In this document: piece after piece, positions 62,101-64,000 of the stretch
How positions within the stretch are numbered: the stretch's first letter is position 1
Layout of the letters: every line of letters starts with the position of its first letter
Assembly (NCBI RefSeq): GCF_051020985.1
Contig: NC_135012.1
Span: 13,270,451-13,334,450 of the forward strand
Length of the DNA stretch: 64,000 nucleotides
Direction: 5' to 3'
Source of the DNA: Nomia melanderi
Taxonomy: Eukaryota > Arthropoda > Insecta > Hymenoptera > Halictidae
Program-made: the position numbers and the translations under genes
Notes under the pieces: model-generated
The model's input: only the letters and a program-made list of their open reading frames with translations
Databases searched by the model: none
Told to the model about the DNA's origin: nothing

Positions 62101-64000
62101 TGCTCGGTTATTACTTTCTCCGATTGCTCGGGAAACTATCGTCGCTCAATGTCGGTTGAAAAATTTCCCTGATAGTCTGGATGCTCGTATACTCCGCGCT
62201 GGAAGCGTCGAATCGGTCTCGTTTAATTTAAGAGTCGAAGGGACTCTCTTTAATGGCAGCCTATTTTTACCTCGCCGGTTGCACGTCCCGTACCGGCGCG
62301 ATTGTTAGCCAGTCCAAGTTTTTTCGACTTGGAAAGCAGCTGGGGAACGTGTTAAAAGGTCCCGAGGCGTCGCGTCGCGTGGGACAGCTTGCTATTCGTC
62401 GACGTAGTCGAATAGGAATAACAGTTACTCTGTCGCTTAGAAATATGGTATGCTCCGGAGGTGTCGATTGCCTAGCGAACCAGACAAATTCTTCGCGATT
62501 TTCCCATGCCATACTCGCTGCTCGAATAACGTTCGCAGCGCCAGCCGGTATCGGAATACCAATTAGTAGCGGTGATAAAGATCGTGATCGTCCCGTAGGA
62601 TCTCCTCGAGTTGGTACCTCGAATCGAATAGCACCTCATCGCCCCTCTATCGATCTGGCATTCGAATACGCACCTTCTTTTTCTCCGTGAAACGGCGCGG
62701 TTCGTTTTCTCTTGTTCGTTTTCCTGTATATAGCTGAAAATTGAGACATCGCGCGATATCTATCATTCGATCTCCGAGCGGCGTGATCGACGGAGGACTC
62801 GCAAATAAATGATTCAGCAGCTTGGGCCTTATATAGATCCCGTCGGGCAGACGATTCGATCAGCCGTATGTATTATTCTTCGAGGAAGCGGCCGATCTTT
62901 AGTCACGGTCGCTGCTCGGAATCGTCTCGATTCTATTGCCTTTAAACGATCCCCGGGATCGTGTTAAGCGGCGAACAATGGAACGACCTATAGAAGATCA
63001 CACTTTCCGAAACCTTTTCGCTGCCAGCCGCGGTCATTTGAACAATTGGAACCGTTTGCACGTGTTTTCCGTGCATCTCCCGGCGATCTCCGAAAATTCA
63101 GAGCTCTCCTTATGGTCGCGAACTACACAGAAGTCGGCGACTGGTACTGGTTTTACATGGCTTTTCAATTAGTCATTAATCCTTGCGCGGGGTTCAATGT
63201 AAATGGGACCGTTATACTGTCGTCCCGCATACGGGCCGAGTCTCTCTCCACGTGAAACAGATAAACTGCCCGGCAAGAATCGTTGCATCGAGCAATCGAT
63301 TTTCCTCGGTTGTCCATTCGATCGCTCAACCTTTTTCTCAATCTTAACCACTTGTCTCGTTGTGCCGATCACGTTAGTCTCCCGATGAGAATTGTGAATG
63401 GAAGTTGACTAATGTAAACGTCCTTATATTCGTTTCAATTAAAAGTAATTGCTAATCACGAATTACTATCGATTATATTTAGAGTAAGCGCGGACGCGGG
63501 ACAGTCGTAGGATCGTTTTTCCTTTCGAATCGATTATTAACGATCAAAGGGTTCCGTTCAACTAGAATCAATTACAGAAGCAGTCGTGGCGCAAGAAGTT
63601 AAAGACTCGCTGGAAGACCAGTTACCTCTGTACCGCAATATAAAACAAATTTCTCAGTGGAATCGGCCACGTTGCAGGCTCCGTTGTAACGTCACGTTAT
63701 AGGGGTGAAACGAGACTGTAAACTGGCGTTTGACCAAGGAAGCGGTAACCAGCCAGACCTCGCTTACATTTCAATTAGCCGGGAGATTATAAGCGCCGCG
63801 GCAGCGTACGATAATCGACGCGTCTCGATGAACAAACCGCCGCGTTACGTGCAGCTCGTCTGTTCGCCGGGGCTCGCTTGAACGCGCGACGCGCATGTTC
63901 ACGCCTACCTATGCACCGGTGCACCGAATTTCCGAGTATTATCCTTTTGGCTAGCACGCGTCGCGCGTAGCTATGCGACTCGCTAGATTCGTTCCAGCTC
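56181..64000. other. Non-coding region, no supported gene
   Basis: Contains a candidate exon with an excellent donor at 56335 (see findings), an AG run at 57531-57549 and a GC octamer repeat at 58546-58571. Frames at 60206-60475 (+), 62253-62690 (+) and 63046-63255 (+) read passably but have no domain, weak starts and no clear splice sites. Sequence beyond 63.4 kb is AT-richer with nothing recognisable. Confidence 0.4.
58546..58571. repeat. GCGCCGCG octamer repeat
   Basis: Three head-to-tail copies of GCGCCGCG plus a partial copy. Confidence 0.85.

Overview
The window looks like nuclear DNA from an insect, most likely a bee or other hymenopteran. The one gene I recognise with confidence is the Polycomb RING finger gene Sce/RING1. 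It has short GT-AG introns and an Asn/Ser/Gln-rich linker as in insect orthologues. The background is CpG-rich, roughly half GC, has few dispersed repeats and many short simple repeats, and there is no bacterial gene organisation. The assignment to Hymenoptera is an inference from style and is not proven.

Layout. 1-9.8 kb is non-coding, apart from a diverged tandem duplication of about 344 bp period at 7.35-8.2 kb. Sce lies on the + strand at 10.3-12.3 kb in three coding exons, with a 3'UTR to about 13.07 kb. Convergent to it, on the - strand at 14.1-18.5 kb, is a multi-exon gene I do not recognise. I assembled it from splice sites and reading phase. It has an acidic C-terminus and an apparent +1 frame break inside one exon. 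From 18.5 to about 47.6 kb I find no gene I can defend. That stretch holds simple repeats, two perfect palindromes, one hairpin, one good CCAAT/TATA promoter-like cluster and one strong minus-strand splice donor, which could belong to a distant first exon of the unrecognised gene.

At 47.6-54.2 kb there is a tail-to-tail pair of genes for small secreted proteins. They share a repeated motif around Asn-Gly-Lys-Pro followed by an aromatic residue, and a Tyr-Ile-x-x-Leu-Pro-x-x-Pro-Tyr block. They appear to be ancient paralogues from a local duplication. The + copy lacks its first exon in what I can resolve; the - copy is complete. 54.2-64 kb has no gene I can support, although one short Cys-containing open segment with an excellent splice donor at 56.33 kb deserves checking.

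How the genes relate: Sce is a nuclear chromatin protein (H2A ubiquitin ligase of PRC1). The two motif proteins are predicted to be exported and to work outside the cell. The unrecognised gene has no visible signal peptide or membrane segment in the part seen. Nothing in the sequence links these functions; the grouping seems positional only.
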